The notes: generated by a model from the sequence alone, not told the origin. Numbered from the stretch's first letter, positions 1 through 9,122 are shown. The stretch is DNA of 49,975 bases from an uncultured Oscillospiraceae bacterium (GCA_900544375.1 UQUZ01000015.1:1-49975); one strand, 5' to 3'. Numbers and translations: made by a program.

Positions 1-1
1 C

Positions 2-178
2 ACCGGCTCTAACGTCAATGTCCGCAAATCCGCATCCACCTCTGCCGCCGTTCTCACCACGCTCAGCCGTGGGCAATCCTTTACCGTGATTGGCAGCGCA
101 CAAAACGGCTGGTATCAGGTGCAGCTTTCCAACGGCGTAAAGGGCTTTGTAAGCGCAAAATATGTAAAACTAAAATAA
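2..178 (+). CDS. C-terminal fragment of a protein with a bacterial SH3 domain
   Basis: Only the last 58 codons lie in the window; the gene begins upstream. The visible residues form one complete bacterial SH3 (SH3b, SH3_3-type) module: it opens with NVNVRKSAS, continues with a glycine-containing turn (LSRGQSFTVIG) and a WYQVQLSNG strand, and closes with KGFVSAKYVKL directly before the stop TAA. Such modules usually sit at the end of exported hydrolases (amidases, NlpC/P60 peptidases) or other surface proteins and bind peptidoglycan or nearby wall polymers. The catalytic or other N-terminal part cannot be seen, so the enzyme activity is unknown. The gene converges on glgP and probably shares the hairpin at 365-407 as terminator. 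Confidence 0.85.
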   Translation, partial: TGSNVNVRKSASTSAAVLTTLSRGQSFTVIGSAQNGWYQVQLSNGVKGFVSAKYVKLK

Positions 179-364
179 CTCACGGCACAATCAGCAAATA
201 ATTTTAACCTATGCATCCTCCGTTAAATTCGCTTTTCACAGTAAAAGAAGAGCGGATGGTCCATCATTTTTAGAGTATATCAACCAAATGCGTTGATGGA
301 GGCCGGCCCGGAAAAGCTGTTACCTCAGAAAATAGAAGCACAAGATCGTTTAATAAGGTTTGCA

Positions 365-407
365 AAAGGGCAGATGCAAAATGAAAAACATTTTGCATCT
401 GCCCTTT
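365..407. terminator. Long perfect hairpin between convergent genes
   Basis: A 19-bp perfect stem (365-383 with 389-407) with a 5-nt AAAAA loop lies between the SH3-protein stop at 178 and the glgP stop at 455. On the minus strand the stem is followed by a short T-run (TTTTGC), which fits an intrinsic terminator for glgP; it may work in both directions. The inner part reads TGCAAAAT/ATTTTGCA, as does the hairpin at 40349-40387. Confidence 0.65.
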
Positions 408-454
408 CTGAATAGACATCAAAAAACACATCTTTGCCCGTTTAGGGGAATCTC

Positions 455-2863
455 TTATTTCGTCGCTCTTCCTGTGTGCCAAATATCCTTTGCATATTCT
501 TCGATCGCACGATCAGCCGCAAAACGCCCCGCCCCGCTCGTATTCATCAGGGACATACGGTTCCACTGCTCACGATCCGCCCAAGTCTGGGCCACCCGCT
601 GCTGGGCGCGGCGATAATCATCGAAATCCGCCATCACCATATAGGGATCGCTGTTTTGCAGGGAAGAGGCAATTTCCGGGAAAGACACACCATTGATGCC
701 AAGTTTCATCGCGTCAATCGCGCGGCGCAATTCACTGTTATTTAGATAATAATTGTTGGGGTCATACCCTTTGCGTTTCAGGTCGTTCACTTCCGGCGTG
801 GTCATGCCGAAAAGGAACATGTTCTCATCACCAACCGCTTCACGGATCTCTACATTCGCTCCATCAAGCGTGCCGAGCGTCAGCGCGCCGTTTAGCATCA
901 GTTTCATGTTGCCCGTGCCGCTCGCCTCTGTGCCCGCTAGGGAAATTTGCTCGCTGATATCGGCGGCGGGCATCAAATGCTCCGCCATTGTTACGTTGTA
1001 ATCCTCCATATAGACGACTTTAATCCGATCCTTCACCACCGGGTCACGGTTGATCACATCCGCCAGCGCACAGATAAAGCTGATAATTTTTTTTGCCATA
1101 AAATAGCCGGACGCCGCCTTTGCGCCAAAAATATAGGTGCGGGGGATGAAATCAATATTGGGGTTTTCCTTAAGCATCAGGTATTGCGCTAAAATATGCA
1201 GCGCGTTGAGATGCTGCCGTTTATACTCATGCAACCGCTTGACCTGCACATCAAAAATTGAGGTGGGGTCCAGCGCAATGCCGTTTGCCTTTTTGACAAG
1301 TGCCGCAAAGCGCTCCTTATTCTCCAGCTTCACACGGCCGATCTGTTCCAGCACCGTTTTATCGTCGGCATATTTACGCAGGTTGAGCAATTCTCCGGCA
1401 TTGTGGACAAAGCCGTCTCCAATCAACTCGGTGATCAGCCCGCTCAAGGCCGGGTTCGACTGGCAGAGCCAGCGCCGGTGCGCGATGCCATTGGTCACGT
1501 TTTTAAATTTCAGCGGCGTCAAGCCATAAAAATCCTTAAAAACGCTGTCTTTCAAAATCTGGCTATGCAAGGCCGAAACGCCGTTTACGCTATGGCAGGC
1601 GGCCACGCACAGGTTTGCCATACGCACTACGCCGTTGGAGATAATCGCCATACGCTCCACCCGATCCGCATCCCCGGTCGCGCCCCAGACGAAGGCGCGA
1701 AAACGGTTGTCAATCTCTTTGGTAATCTGATAGATGCGCGGGATCATACGCTGAAACAGATCTTCCGGCCAGCATTCGAGCGCTTCGCTCATCACTGTGT
1801 GGTTGGTATAGGCAAACGTGTTGGTTACGATCCGCCAGGCATCATCCCAGCCGTAGCCGCACTCATCAAGCAAAATACGCATCAGCTCGGGGATTGCCAT
1901 AGTGGGGTGCGTATCGTTGATATGAATCGCTACCTTATCCGCAAAATTATCAAGTGAAGGATACTGCCGCAGATGGCGGTGTACAATATCCTGCACAGAG
2001 GCGGATACCAGAAAATACTGCTGGCGCAGGCGCAGGCTCTTACCCTCCGGATGATTATCAGCCGGATACAACACCTTGCTGATCACCTCCGCCATGGCGT
2101 TCTGCTCCATGGCACGCATATAGTCGCCCTGGTTGAAGAGCGTCATATCAAGGCCGGGCGCTTTCGCCGTCCATAGGCGCAGCACGCTGATGCCTCTGCC
2201 GTCTTTGCCGGACACATACATGTCGTTTGGAATCGCCATAATCGGTTTATAGTTTCTATGCTCGGTATGGTGATAGGAGCCATCCCATTGATCTTCGATC
2301 TCGCCCTCAAAGCGCACCTCAATGGCGCACTCTTCTTTTGGCACCAGCCACACTTCACCGCCTGGCAACCAAAAATCCGGCAGCTCTGTCTGCCAGCCAT
2401 CCACAATTTTCTGCTTGAAAATGCCATACTCATAGAGGATCGAATAGCCGGTAGCCAAGTATCCCTGCGTGGCAAGGCCGTCGAGATAACAAGCGGCAAG
2501 CCGCCCTAGGCCGCCGTTGCCGAGGCCCGCATCCGGCTCGCTCTCATAAAGATTATCCATTTTAATATCATAATCTGCCAGAACCCTGCTAAACACGTCG
2601 GTCAGGCCGAGATTATAGAGATTATTCTTTAGAGAGCGCCCCATCAGGAACTCCATGCAGAGGTAGTAAACATGCTTTGCACTCCCCTGATCGGCCTTTT
2701 CTTCAAACTCCGTGCGGCCGTCGCTCATCATATCCCGCACGATCATGGCAATGGCTTTATAGAATTGCTCATAGGAAGCCTCCTGCGGCGTCACGCCGAA
2801 GAAGTGGGAAAGCTTAGCCGTCATTAGCTTATTTGCCTGCTCCTTAGAAAGTGTATATTTCAT
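455..2863 (-). CDS. glgP: Glycogen/maltodextrin phosphorylase
   Basis: An 802-residue GT35 phosphorylase that releases glucose-1-phosphate from alpha-1,4-glucans in the cytoplasm, with pyridoxal phosphate as cofactor. The family signature EASGTGNMKLMLNGALT is intact, with the PLP-binding lysine at about residue 654; the N-terminal YYLCMEFLMGRSL and GNGGLGRLAAC motifs and the late VYMEDYNVTMAEHLMPAAD stretch also match. Length is normal for the family. I start at ATG 2863 (MKYTLSKEQ): GGAGG lies 6-7 nt upstream, and a longer reading from 2947 would run through the promoter at 2919-2947. It stands alone, with no glgA, glgC or glgB next to it, so it is probably a single-gene unit for glycogen or maltodextrin breakdown. 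No frameshift or missing active-site residue was seen. Confidence 0.95.
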   Translation of the reverse strand: MKYTLSKEQANKLMTAKLSHFFGVTPQEASYEQFYKAIAMIVRDMMSDGRTEFEEKADQGSAKHVYYLCMEFLMGRSLKNNLYNLGLTDVFSRVLADYDIKMDNLYESEPDAGLGNGGLGRLAACYLDGLATQGYLATGYSILYEYGIFKQKIVDGWQTELPDFWLPGGEVWLVPKEECAIEVRFEGEIEDQWDGSYHHTEHRNYKPIMAIPNDMYVSGKDGRGISVLRLWTAKAPGLDMTLFNQGDYMRAMEQNAMAEVISKVLYPADNHPEGKSLRLRQQYFLVSASVQDIVHRHLRQYPSLDNFADKVAIHINDTHPTMAIPELMRILLDECGYGWDDAWRIVTNTFAYTNHTVMSEALECWPEDLFQRMIPRIYQITKEIDNRFRAFVWGATGDADRVERMAIISNGVVRMANLCVAACHSVNGVSALHSQILKDSVFKDFYGLTPLKFKNVTNGIAHRRWLCQSNPALSGLITELIGDGFVHNAGELLNLRKYADDKTVLEQIGRVKLENKERFAALVKKANGIALDPTSIFDVQVKRLHEYKRQHLNALHILAQYLMLKENPNIDFIPRTYIFGAKAASGYFMAKKIISFICALADVINRDPVVKDRIKVVYMEDYNVTMAEHLMPAADISEQISLAGTEASGTGNMKLMLNGALTLGTLDGANVEIREAVGDENMFLFGMTTPEVNDLKRKGYDPNNYYLNNSELRRAIDAMKLGINGVSFPEIASSLQNSDPYMVMADFDDYRRAQQRVAQTWADREQWNRMSLMNTSGAGRFAADRAIEEYAKDIWHTGRATK

Positions 2864-3235
2864 ATGTTTCCTCCAAAAAATTTTGTCAATAAAGATTTTA
2901 AATCCATTTGCTTTATCTATTTTATATGAATATTCCAATAATTTCAACTATAAGGGATGATTTCATTCTCCTGCATTGAAAATTCTCATAAAAAAGTGCT
3001 ATCCCCTTTAGCTTTACACAATTTTACGGGAACATACCTGTAAAAAATCGATTTGCTCGTTCCATTTGCATCTCCTGAGAAAAAAGCGTTTTTCCTCTTT
3101 CCCGCATGGACAATCTATAGTATAATAACCAATAGGGCATCTATGCGTATTTTAAAATGCGGCCCTATTTTTCACGATAGAAACGATTCCGCATTATTTT
3201 TGAAACCGTCTGTTAGAAAGGATGTCATTTTAGGT
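2864..3235. other. Divergent intergenic region between glgP and zapA
   Basis: This 372-bp gap holds the glgP promoter (2919-2947). For zapA there is a perfect TATAAT at 3121-3126 but only a poor -35 (TTTCCC, 3098-3103), and a likely ribosome binding site AAAGGA at 3217-3222, rather far (about 13 nt) from the zapA ATG. No other gene or clear RNA structure was seen. Confidence 0.4.
2919..2947 (-). promoter_or_regulatory. Promoter for glgP
   Basis: On the minus strand TTGAAA (2947-2942) and TAAAAT (2924-2919) are separated by exactly 17 bp. This puts the transcript start about 50 nt before the chosen glgP start codon and argues against the longer upstream start. Confidence 0.5.
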
Positions 3236-3595
3236 ATGGAAAAGAACAGAGTCAGGCTGCAAATTTGCGGCACGGATTATTATGTCACCACAGAGGACGA
3301 TGTGGAATACACACAGTCCCTCGGCGCCCAGCTGGACGAAACAATCAGCGGCCTGATGCATGAAAATGAGCGGCTTTCCCTCACGCAGGCGGCAATCCTC
3401 GCCTCCCTCGATGCAATGGACGCCTATCGCAAATCAGAGAGCAGTGCGGATAACCTTCGCTCTCAAATCCGGGAGTATCTTGAGGATTCGGCCCGCGCGC
3501 GTATGGAGGTGGAAGTTTCTCGCCGTGAAGTGGACCGCCTCAACCGCGAAATTCAAAACCTGCGCGCAAAGCTGGCCGAAACCGGCAAAAAATAA
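3236..3595 (+). CDS. zapA: Cell division protein ZapA
   Basis: A 119-residue ZapA homologue. ZapA tetramers crosslink FtsZ protofilaments and stabilise the Z-ring in the cytoplasm. The globular N-terminal part begins NRVRLQICGTDYYVTTEDD, matching the family start, where a beta strand and the 'ICG..Y' motif are followed by residues leading to a helix (EYTQSLGAQLDETI). Residues from about 70 to 116 are charged heptad-like sequence (SSADNLRSQIREYLEDSAR and later) that should form the coiled coil. The ATG at 3236 is the first in-frame start that gives a normal length; a reading from 3053 would add an unrelated 61-residue leader. The next gene starts 2 nt after the stop, so the two are co-transcribed; zapA next to a U32 peptidase gene is a usual Clostridia arrangement. 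Confidence 0.88.
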   Translation: MEKNRVRLQICGTDYYVTTEDDVEYTQSLGAQLDETISGLMHENERLSLTQAAILASLDAMDAYRKSESSADNLRSQIREYLEDSARARMEVEVSRREVDRLNREIQNLRAKLAETGKK

Positions 3596-3597
3596 AC

Positions 3598-5673
3598 ATG
3601 CGAAACATGCGAAAACGAACAGAGGCTGAAATTCTCGCCCCGGCTGGCACAAGAGAAGCCCTCACCGCCGCAGTTCGCTGCGGTGCGAACGCCGTTTATC
3701 TGGGCGGCAAGCTGCTCAATGCCCGCCGCAATGCGGAGAATTTTGACGATGAAGCGCTAAAAGAAGCCGTTCGCTATTGCCATGAGCGCGGCGTGAAGGT
3801 ATACTTAACGCTCAACACCCTGGTACGGGATGCGGAGTTAAAAGATGCGGAGCACATGCTCGCCCTGAGCTGTGAATCCGGTATCGACGCTTTGATCATA
3901 CAGGATCTTGGCATTGCCAGGCTTGCGCAAAGCTGCGCGCCCGGCATTCCGCTGCACGCCTCCACCCAGATGTCGGTGCAGACGCTGGCGGGCCTGGAGG
4001 AGCTCAAAGGCCTTGGCTTCACCCGCGCGGTGCTGCCCCGCGAGCTGACGCTGGAGGAAATCACGGCGCTTGCCTCCGAGTCACCAGTTGAACTAGAAAT
4101 TTTTATCCATGGCGCGCTGTGTATGTGCGTCTCCGGCCAATGTTATCTCAGCGCTATGCTTGGCTCCCGTTCCGGCAGCCGAGGCCTCTGCGCCCAGCCC
4201 TGCCGCCTCCCCTTTGCCGCGCCCGGCGGCACGGGAGCTGACCTAAGCCTGAAAGATCTTTCCCTGATTCCGTACATCCGCACGCTCCATGAGTCTGGCG
4301 TGCTGTCCTTTAAAATTGAAGGGCGCATGAAACGGCCGGAATACGTTGCCGCGGCGGTCACAGCCTGCCGCCAAGCGCTTGAAAACGGCAAGCCAGAAGG
4401 CGCACTCTCCCGGCAGCTTCAGGCGGTTTTTTCTCGCTCCGGCTTCACCGATGGCTACTACACCGGGCAGCGAGGCCGCGCCATGTTTGGCACCCGGAGC
4501 AGAGAGAATGTATCGGCAGCGGCTCCTGTGCTCAAGGAGCTTTCTCGTCTTTATGAAAAAGAACGGCCGTTGATCGGCGTTGCCTTCTCTTTCACGATGC
4601 GGCCGGGCATCCCGCTCACGCTGACCGCTGAGGCACGCGGCCAAAGCGCTCGTGTGCAATCGGAAAAACTGCCGGAGGCGGCCCTGACCCGTCCGCTCAC
4701 CGAAGTGGAGGTGACGCGCCAGCTCTCCAAATGCGGCGGCACCCCATATTATGCACAATCGGTTTACTGTGACCTTGCGCCGGGCCTGAGCGCTCCCCTC
4801 TCCTGCCTCAATTCGTTGCGGCGCGAGGCGCTGGCAGCGCTTACCGGCCTGCTGGGTAAGCCTGCTGTGAAACGAGTGCAATCCGGCATTATGAAGGCGC
4901 CTACCCATCAAACGAAGGCGCCTGCTGGATTCTACGCGCGTTTTGCAGACGAAGGGCAGCTTCCGCCGGATTTGAGCGCCTTCGCCTGCGTTTATCTTCC
5001 GCTCCACACCCCCGCGCCAAAGCTCAAGGCGTTGGTGCAGACCGGGGCGCCTATTGCGGTGGAAATCCCACGCGGGTTGTTTGGCAGGGAAGGCGCTGTC
5101 CGTGCGAGCTTAAAGGCAGCCAAGCAGGCAGGTGTAACAACAGCGCTTGCGCATACGCTGGACGCTGTCCGCATGGCACGAGAGGCCGGATTTCTCATCC
5201 ATGGCGGCTTCGGGCTCAACCTGTTCAATACACAGGCGCTGGAGCAAGCCGCCTCTATAGGGCTAAGCCAGGCCACACTCTCCTTCGAGCTAACGCTTGC
5301 GCAGGCGTCTGCGCTAGGTGGAGAAATGCCGCGCGGTCTGATCGCATATGGCAGCATTCCGCTCATGCTCACCCGCAACTGCCCCATTTCCAACGGCAAA
5401 TCCTGCCGTTCATGCAGAAAAGATGGGGTTTTAATCGATCGGAAGGGCGTTCGTTTCCCGGTTTCTTGCATGGATGGATGCAGCGAGCTATTCAACTCTC
5501 GCCCGATCTATTTGGCGGATCGACTTGCCGAAATTCAGAAGATCGATTTCCTACTTTTGTACTTTACCCATGAAACGCCGGAGCAATGCGTCGGGATTCT
5601 CACCCAATATCAAAATGGAACCGCGCCAAACGGCGCTTATACACGAGGACTCTATTTCCGCGGCGTGGAATAA
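3598..5673 (+). CDS. U32 family peptidase, RlhA/YdcP-like (putative 23S rRNA hydroxylation protein)
   Basis: A 691-residue U32-family protein with an N-terminal TIM-barrel-like domain and a long C-terminal extension. Family marks are ILAPAGTREAL near the start, FIHGALCMCVSGQCYLS and SRGLCAQPCRLPF around residues 165-205, the FKIEGRMKRPEY signature near 240, and a cysteine-rich C-terminal patch (NCPISNGKSCRSC, then a further SCMDGC) that could bind an iron-sulfur cluster. In E. coli the long member RlhA is needed for hydroxylation of C2501 of 23S rRNA; shorter members (UbiU/V, TrhP) also act in hydroxylation. Peptidase activity is an old label and is not shown by the sequence. It follows zapA with a 2-nt gap. 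ATG 3607 is an alternative start. Exact substrate is inference. Confidence 0.85.
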   Translation: MRNMRKRTEAEILAPAGTREALTAAVRCGANAVYLGGKLLNARRNAENFDDEALKEAVRYCHERGVKVYLTLNTLVRDAELKDAEHMLALSCESGIDALIIQDLGIARLAQSCAPGIPLHASTQMSVQTLAGLEELKGLGFTRAVLPRELTLEEITALASESPVELEIFIHGALCMCVSGQCYLSAMLGSRSGSRGLCAQPCRLPFAAPGGTGADLSLKDLSLIPYIRTLHESGVLSFKIEGRMKRPEYVAAAVTACRQALENGKPEGALSRQLQAVFSRSGFTDGYYTGQRGRAMFGTRSRENVSAAAPVLKELSRLYEKERPLIGVAFSFTMRPGIPLTLTAEARGQSARVQSEKLPEAALTRPLTEVEVTRQLSKCGGTPYYAQSVYCDLAPGLSAPLSCLNSLRREALAALTGLLGKPAVKRVQSGIMKAPTHQTKAPAGFYARFADEGQLPPDLSAFACVYLPLHTPAPKLKALVQTGAPIAVEIPRGLFGREGAVRASLKAAKQAGVTTALAHTLDAVRMAREAGFLIHGGFGLNLFNTQALEQAASIGLSQATLSFELTLAQASALGGEMPRGLIAYGSIPLMLTRNCPISNGKSCRSCRKDGVLIDRKGVRFPVSCMDGCSELFNSRPIYLADRLAEIQKIDFLLLYFTHETPEQCVGILTQYQNGTAPNGAYTRGLYFRGVE

Positions 5674-5737
5674 CCGGTTAAATTGGGAACACAAAAGATG
5701 CCGGCCTAAGAAATGGACGGGCGGCATATTTCTCTGT

Positions 5738-5765
5738 TTGAAACACGATAAAACCGCCCTATACT
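5738..5765 (+). promoter_or_regulatory. Promoter for dut
   Basis: TTGAAA (5738-5743) and TATACT (5760-5765) with a 16-bp spacer, about 45 nt before the dut ribosome binding site region, in the 141-bp gap after the U32 gene. Confidence 0.45.
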
Positions 5766-5814
5766 CTTACACAGAAGCCAAAAACCGAATAGATAGAAAG
5801 GATGCACCCTTGCT

Positions 5815-6252
5815 ATGACAACCTTGAAAATAAAAAAAATGCGCGAAAACGCTATTCTCCCCCAGCGTGCCACACCGGGCAGCGCTGGGCTGGATCTCTG
5901 CGCCTGCATCGACGCTCCCCTGCTGCTTCCAGCGCGGGGCCATGCGGTGGTTCCCACCGGCATTGCCATTGAATTGCCAGAAGGGACGGCTGGCTTCGTA
6001 TTTGCCCGCAGCGGGCTCGGCATCAAGCACGGAATTGCGCTTGCCAACGGCGTTGGCGTGATTGACAGCGATTATACCGGCGAGGTGTGCGTAGGGCTGA
6101 TCAACCAATTCGACGAGCCCTATCAAATTCAGCCCGGTGAACGGATTGCACAGCTTGCCGTTCTGCCCATCCTCTGCCCCGTCATAGAGGCGGTGGATAC
6201 CCTTACACAAACACAGCGGGGAGCGGGGGGCTTTGGCTCCACCGGCCGATAA
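5815..6252 (+). CDS. dut: dUTP diphosphatase
   Basis: A 145-residue trimeric-type dUTPase that hydrolyses dUTP to dUMP and pyrophosphate, keeping uracil out of DNA and supplying dTMP synthesis. All five conserved motifs are present in order: PGSAGLDL (I), ARSGLG (II), GVIDSDYTGEV (III, with the uracil-binding Asp/Tyr hairpin), ERIAQL (IV) and the C-terminal glycine-rich RGAGGFGSTG (V) that closes over the substrate. Length is that of the family. An AAAGGA sequence lies about 13 nt before the ATG, a longer distance than usual but repeated at zapA. It probably has its own promoter (5738-5765). The gap to maf is 100 bp. Confidence 0.96.
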   Translation: MTTLKIKKMRENAILPQRATPGSAGLDLCACIDAPLLLPARGHAVVPTGIAIELPEGTAGFVFARSGLGIKHGIALANGVGVIDSDYTGEVCVGLINQFDEPYQIQPGERIAQLAVLPILCPVIEAVDTLTQTQRGAGGFGSTGR

Positions 6253-6352
6253 GCCCGAAAAGGGTCATGTGCCCAATCCTCATCGCATTATATGAGCATT
6301 TATTCTATCATATAGGTTTTATTCTGATTTTTCACTCGATTGGAGATGGATT

Positions 6353-6937
6353 ATGAAGCTCATTTTAGCCTCCGCTTCCCCGCGCAGGCGAGAAATTTTG
6401 GAAAACGCAGGCTATCTTTTCTCTGTGCGGCCCGTGCAGCTTGAGGAGCGCCTAGATCCCGCTCTCCCTCCTGGCCGGGCGGTGGCGGAGCTTGCTGCGC
6501 AAAAGGCTGCATGCGCCGCACAGCATGCCGCGGAAGACGAGCTTATTCTTGCCGCAGATACGATTGTGGTATGGAATGGCGCCATTCTCGGAAAGCCGAA
6601 GGATGAAGCGCATGCATTCGCTATGCTTCGCTCTCTTGCCGGGCATGAACACACCGTATATACTGGCGTATGCGTCGCGCTACCGGGTGAAAACGGCAAA
6701 AAAGAAGCCTTCTCCTGCGCTACTACCGTGCGCTTTTACGCTTTATCGGATGATGAAATTCGCAGCTATATCGCCACGGGGGAGCCAATGGATAAGGCAG
6801 GCGCCTATGGGATTCAAGGTTACGGCTGCCTTCTGGTGGAAAGCATCCAGGGCGATTATTTTAATGTGATGGGGCTTCCCATTGCGCAAACGGCGCGGCT
6901 CCTTTCCCAATACGGGGTGAACAGTGCCGTTTTGTAG
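6353..6937 (+). CDS. maf: Maf-family nucleoside triphosphate pyrophosphatase
   Basis: A 194-residue Maf protein. The family hydrolyses non-canonical or excess nucleotides (dTTP, UTP, m5UTP, m7GTP) to monophosphates and was first noted as a septation inhibitor in Bacillus. The sequence has LASASPRRREIL at the start, the catalytic ADTIVV around residue 70, GKPKD, and the late GEPMDKAGAYGIQGYG. The AYGIQG form is that of the dTTP/UTP-type (YhdE-like) branch. GGAG lies just upstream of the ATG. maf directly before mreB is the classical Firmicutes order (often with radC between, absent here). Exact nucleotide preference is inferred. Confidence 0.92.
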   Translation: MKLILASASPRRREILENAGYLFSVRPVQLEERLDPALPPGRAVAELAAQKAACAAQHAAEDELILAADTIVVWNGAILGKPKDEAHAFAMLRSLAGHEHTVYTGVCVALPGENGKKEAFSCATTVRFYALSDDEIRSYIATGEPMDKAGAYGIQGYGCLLVESIQGDYFNVMGLPIAQTARLLSQYGVNSAVL

Positions 6938-7041
6938 ATCCGCCCCATTTGCTCCTTCTTTCAGTGTGATTAGATATAGAATTTCGCCAGAAAATAAGGC
7001 GAAAACAGGCGAAAAACTGCACAGGTTTTTTCCATTTGCGG

Positions 7042-7070
7042 TTGAGAAAGTTTTTAATTAAGGTTATAAT
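7042..7070 (+). promoter_or_regulatory. Promoter for the mreB operon
   Basis: TTGAGA (7042-7047) and TATAAT (7065-7070) with a 17-bp spacer, 61 nt before mreB. A small TTTCGCC/GGCGAAA hairpin (6982-7004) without a T-run lies between maf and this promoter. It suggests that the elongasome genes can be transcribed independently of maf. Confidence 0.6.
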
Positions 7071-7130
7071 AATATATGTTATGGGTGCAGCCGGGCTCCG
7101 GCGCCCCGCTTGGAAAGGAGTTTGAACGCC

Positions 7131-8147
7131 ATGTTATTTTCACAGGATATCGGCATTGACCTTGGCACTGCAAACACACTCGTATTCGTAAAAGGTAAAG
7201 GGATTGTCACCCGCGAGCCCTCCGTGGTTGCGGTAGACGTCCGTTCTAATCCGAACCGCGTTGTGGCGGTAGGTATTGAAGCAAAAGAAATGATCGGCCG
7301 TACCCCCGGCTCCATTATCGCAGTCCGCCCCCTGAAGGACGGCGTAATTGCGGATTTTGACATTACTTCCGATATGCTCAAGGAATTTATCCGCCGTGCA
7401 ACGAGCGGTTCCCCCTTCAACCGTGCCCGCGTAATGATCTGTATCCCCTCCGGCGTAACCGAGGTGGAAAAGCGCGCCGTGCATGACGCGGCCCGCAGCG
7501 CAGGCGCAAAATACGTCAGCCTGATCGATGAGCCGATGGCCGCGGCGATCGGCGCCGGCCTTCCCGTGAGCGAAGCAACAGGCAGCATGGTCGTCGATAT
7601 CGGCGGCGGCACCTCCGAGGTAGCCGTCATCTCCCTGGGGGATATCGTCACCTCTCGCTCCGCGCGCATTGCAGGCGATAATTTTGATGAAGCGATCATT
7701 TCTTATATCAAAAAGAAATATAATCTTCTAGTTGGTGAACGCACAGCAGAGGAGATTAAAATTAGAATCGGCTCTGCCTACCCTTATGAAGGCGAAGGCA
7801 CAATGGACGTCAAAGGTCGCAACCTGATGGACGGCCTGCCGAAAAACATCGAAGTAAGCTCCGAGGAAATCCGCGAGGCGCTGGCGGATCCGGTTAACCA
7901 AATCTTGGATGCGATCCGGGCCACGCTTGAAAAAACACCGCCGGAGCTCTCTGCGGATATCATTGATCACGGCATTATGCTCACCGGTGGCGGAGCGCTG
8001 CTGCGCGGGCTGGATCGTTTGATCGCTGTTGAGACGAAGATGCCCGTTCATGTGGCGGAAAATCCTCTGGACTGCGTGGTGGACGGCACCGGCATGTGTC
8101 TGGAATCCGATGTGCTCGGCATCACCGGCACCAGAGATTACAACTGA
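7131..8147 (+). CDS. mreB: Rod shape-determining actin MreB
   Basis: A 338-residue bacterial actin that forms membrane-associated filaments and guides lateral peptidoglycan synthesis with MreC, MreD, RodA and PBP2. ATP-binding parts are clear: phosphate-1 loop GIDLGTANT at the start, phosphate-2 VDIGGGTSEVAV around residue 155, and the adenosine motif LTGGGALLRGLD near 285. Length is typical. The ATG at 7131 has a good AAAGGAG 10 nt upstream; the reading frame is open seven codons further but without a better site. It opens the mreBCD block with its own promoter. No odd substitutions were noticed. Confidence 0.96.
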   Translation: MLFSQDIGIDLGTANTLVFVKGKGIVTREPSVVAVDVRSNPNRVVAVGIEAKEMIGRTPGSIIAVRPLKDGVIADFDITSDMLKEFIRRATSGSPFNRARVMICIPSGVTEVEKRAVHDAARSAGAKYVSLIDEPMAAAIGAGLPVSEATGSMVVDIGGGTSEVAVISLGDIVTSRSARIAGDNFDEAIISYIKKKYNLLVGERTAEEIKIRIGSAYPYEGEGTMDVKGRNLMDGLPKNIEVSSEEIREALADPVNQILDAIRATLEKTPPELSADIIDHGIMLTGGGALLRGLDRLIAVETKMPVHVAENPLDCVVDGTGMCLESDVLGITGTRDYN

Positions 8148-8194
8148 GTCCCTTGGCCCCTTGGGCCTGACTCGGAAGGCAGGCAGGGATTTTT

Positions 8195-9076
8195 ATGCAG
8201 CGTTTCTTTCACAGCAAGCGTTTTAAGATTTTGCTCGGCATCCTTGCCGCGCTGATGATTGGGATTATCATTGCGGCGGCCTCCCATGGCGGAGCGTCGC
8301 CTTCTTCCTCTCTGCTTGGGGCGGTTTTTTCCCCCTTGCAGCGGCTTTCCGCCTATGTGTCGGAGCAAATCGGGAATTTTTCCGGCGGCTTTGTCTCCGC
8401 AGGCACCTACGCAAAGGAGATCGACGAGCTCAAGCAGCAGATAGCGGATTATCAAAAAAAACTGGTTGATTATGACGAAATGAAGCGTCAGATCACTTCC
8501 TATGAATCCGTTTTGGGCGTGAAAGAAGCCCATCAGGATTGGGAGATGGCGCCCGCTTCGATCATTGCGCGCGATTCGGCGGATTTATTTTATTCCTTTA
8601 CGCTCAATAAGGGCTCCTCCGATGGGGTCGAGCCCAACGACCCTGTTATTTCCGGCCAGTATCTGGTTGGCCGCGTGGAGCGCGTATGGAGCACCGGGTG
8701 CACGGTGAAAACAATCCTTGATCCATCAGTTAACGTCAGCGCGGAAGAGTCCAACACCAATGAGCAGGGTGTCCTCGGCACGGATATTGCATTATCCCGG
8801 GAGGGCAAATGTCAGCTCACCGGCCTGGAGCGCTCAACCGTTGTTTCCAAAGGCGGAATTGTGCAGACCTCCGGCGCAGGCGAATTCTTCCCGCAGGGCA
8901 TCCTTATTGGCACAGTGGAGGATGTAAAAAATAATACGTATGATATTTCCGCTTATGCGGTAGTCAAGCCGGGCGTCGAGATTAGCGCAGTGCACGATGT
9001 TTTTATCATCACTGCCTTTGAGGGGCAGAAAACGGCGGAGGATGCGCAAAACGCTTCCGGCAGCAGCGCGCCATAA
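8195..9076 (+). CDS. mreC: Rod shape-determining protein MreC
   Basis: A 293-residue MreC. A single N-terminal membrane helix (residues about 10-29, ILLGILAALMIGIIIAAAS) anchors it, followed by a coiled coil (about 70-110, KEIDELKQQIADYQKKLVDY) and the extracytoplasmic beta-barrel region. Family marks are ESVLGVKEAH at the end of the coil, VIARDS-like IIARDSADLFYSFTLNKGS, the VSGQYLVGRV segment (here VISGQYLVGRV) and SGAGEFFPQGILIGTV. MreC links MreB to PBP2 and activates it. It sits 47 nt after mreB and 46 nt before mreD in the same operon. The C-terminal 20 residues are low-complexity and may be disordered. Confidence 0.94.
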   Translation: MQRFFHSKRFKILLGILAALMIGIIIAAASHGGASPSSSLLGAVFSPLQRLSAYVSEQIGNFSGGFVSAGTYAKEIDELKQQIADYQKKLVDYDEMKRQITSYESVLGVKEAHQDWEMAPASIIARDSADLFYSFTLNKGSSDGVEPNDPVISGQYLVGRVERVWSTGCTVKTILDPSVNVSAEESNTNEQGVLGTDIALSREGKCQLTGLERSTVVSKGGIVQTSGAGEFFPQGILIGTVEDVKNNTYDISAYAVVKPGVEISAVHDVFIITAFEGQKTAEDAQNASGSSAP

Positions 9077-9122
9077 TGGCGGGAGCGCGCGCTGGAATCC
9101 TTGCAGAAAGGCAGGGCCTTCG

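Noticed and set aside
270..482. A 70-codon open frame on the minus strand after glgP
   Set aside because: It crosses the hairpin at 365-407 and the glgP end, and has no ribosome binding site or recognisable motif.
4243..5007. A 254-codon open frame on the minus strand inside the U32 gene
   Set aside because: The U32 frame has many clear family motifs; the antisense frame has none and begins without a start signal.
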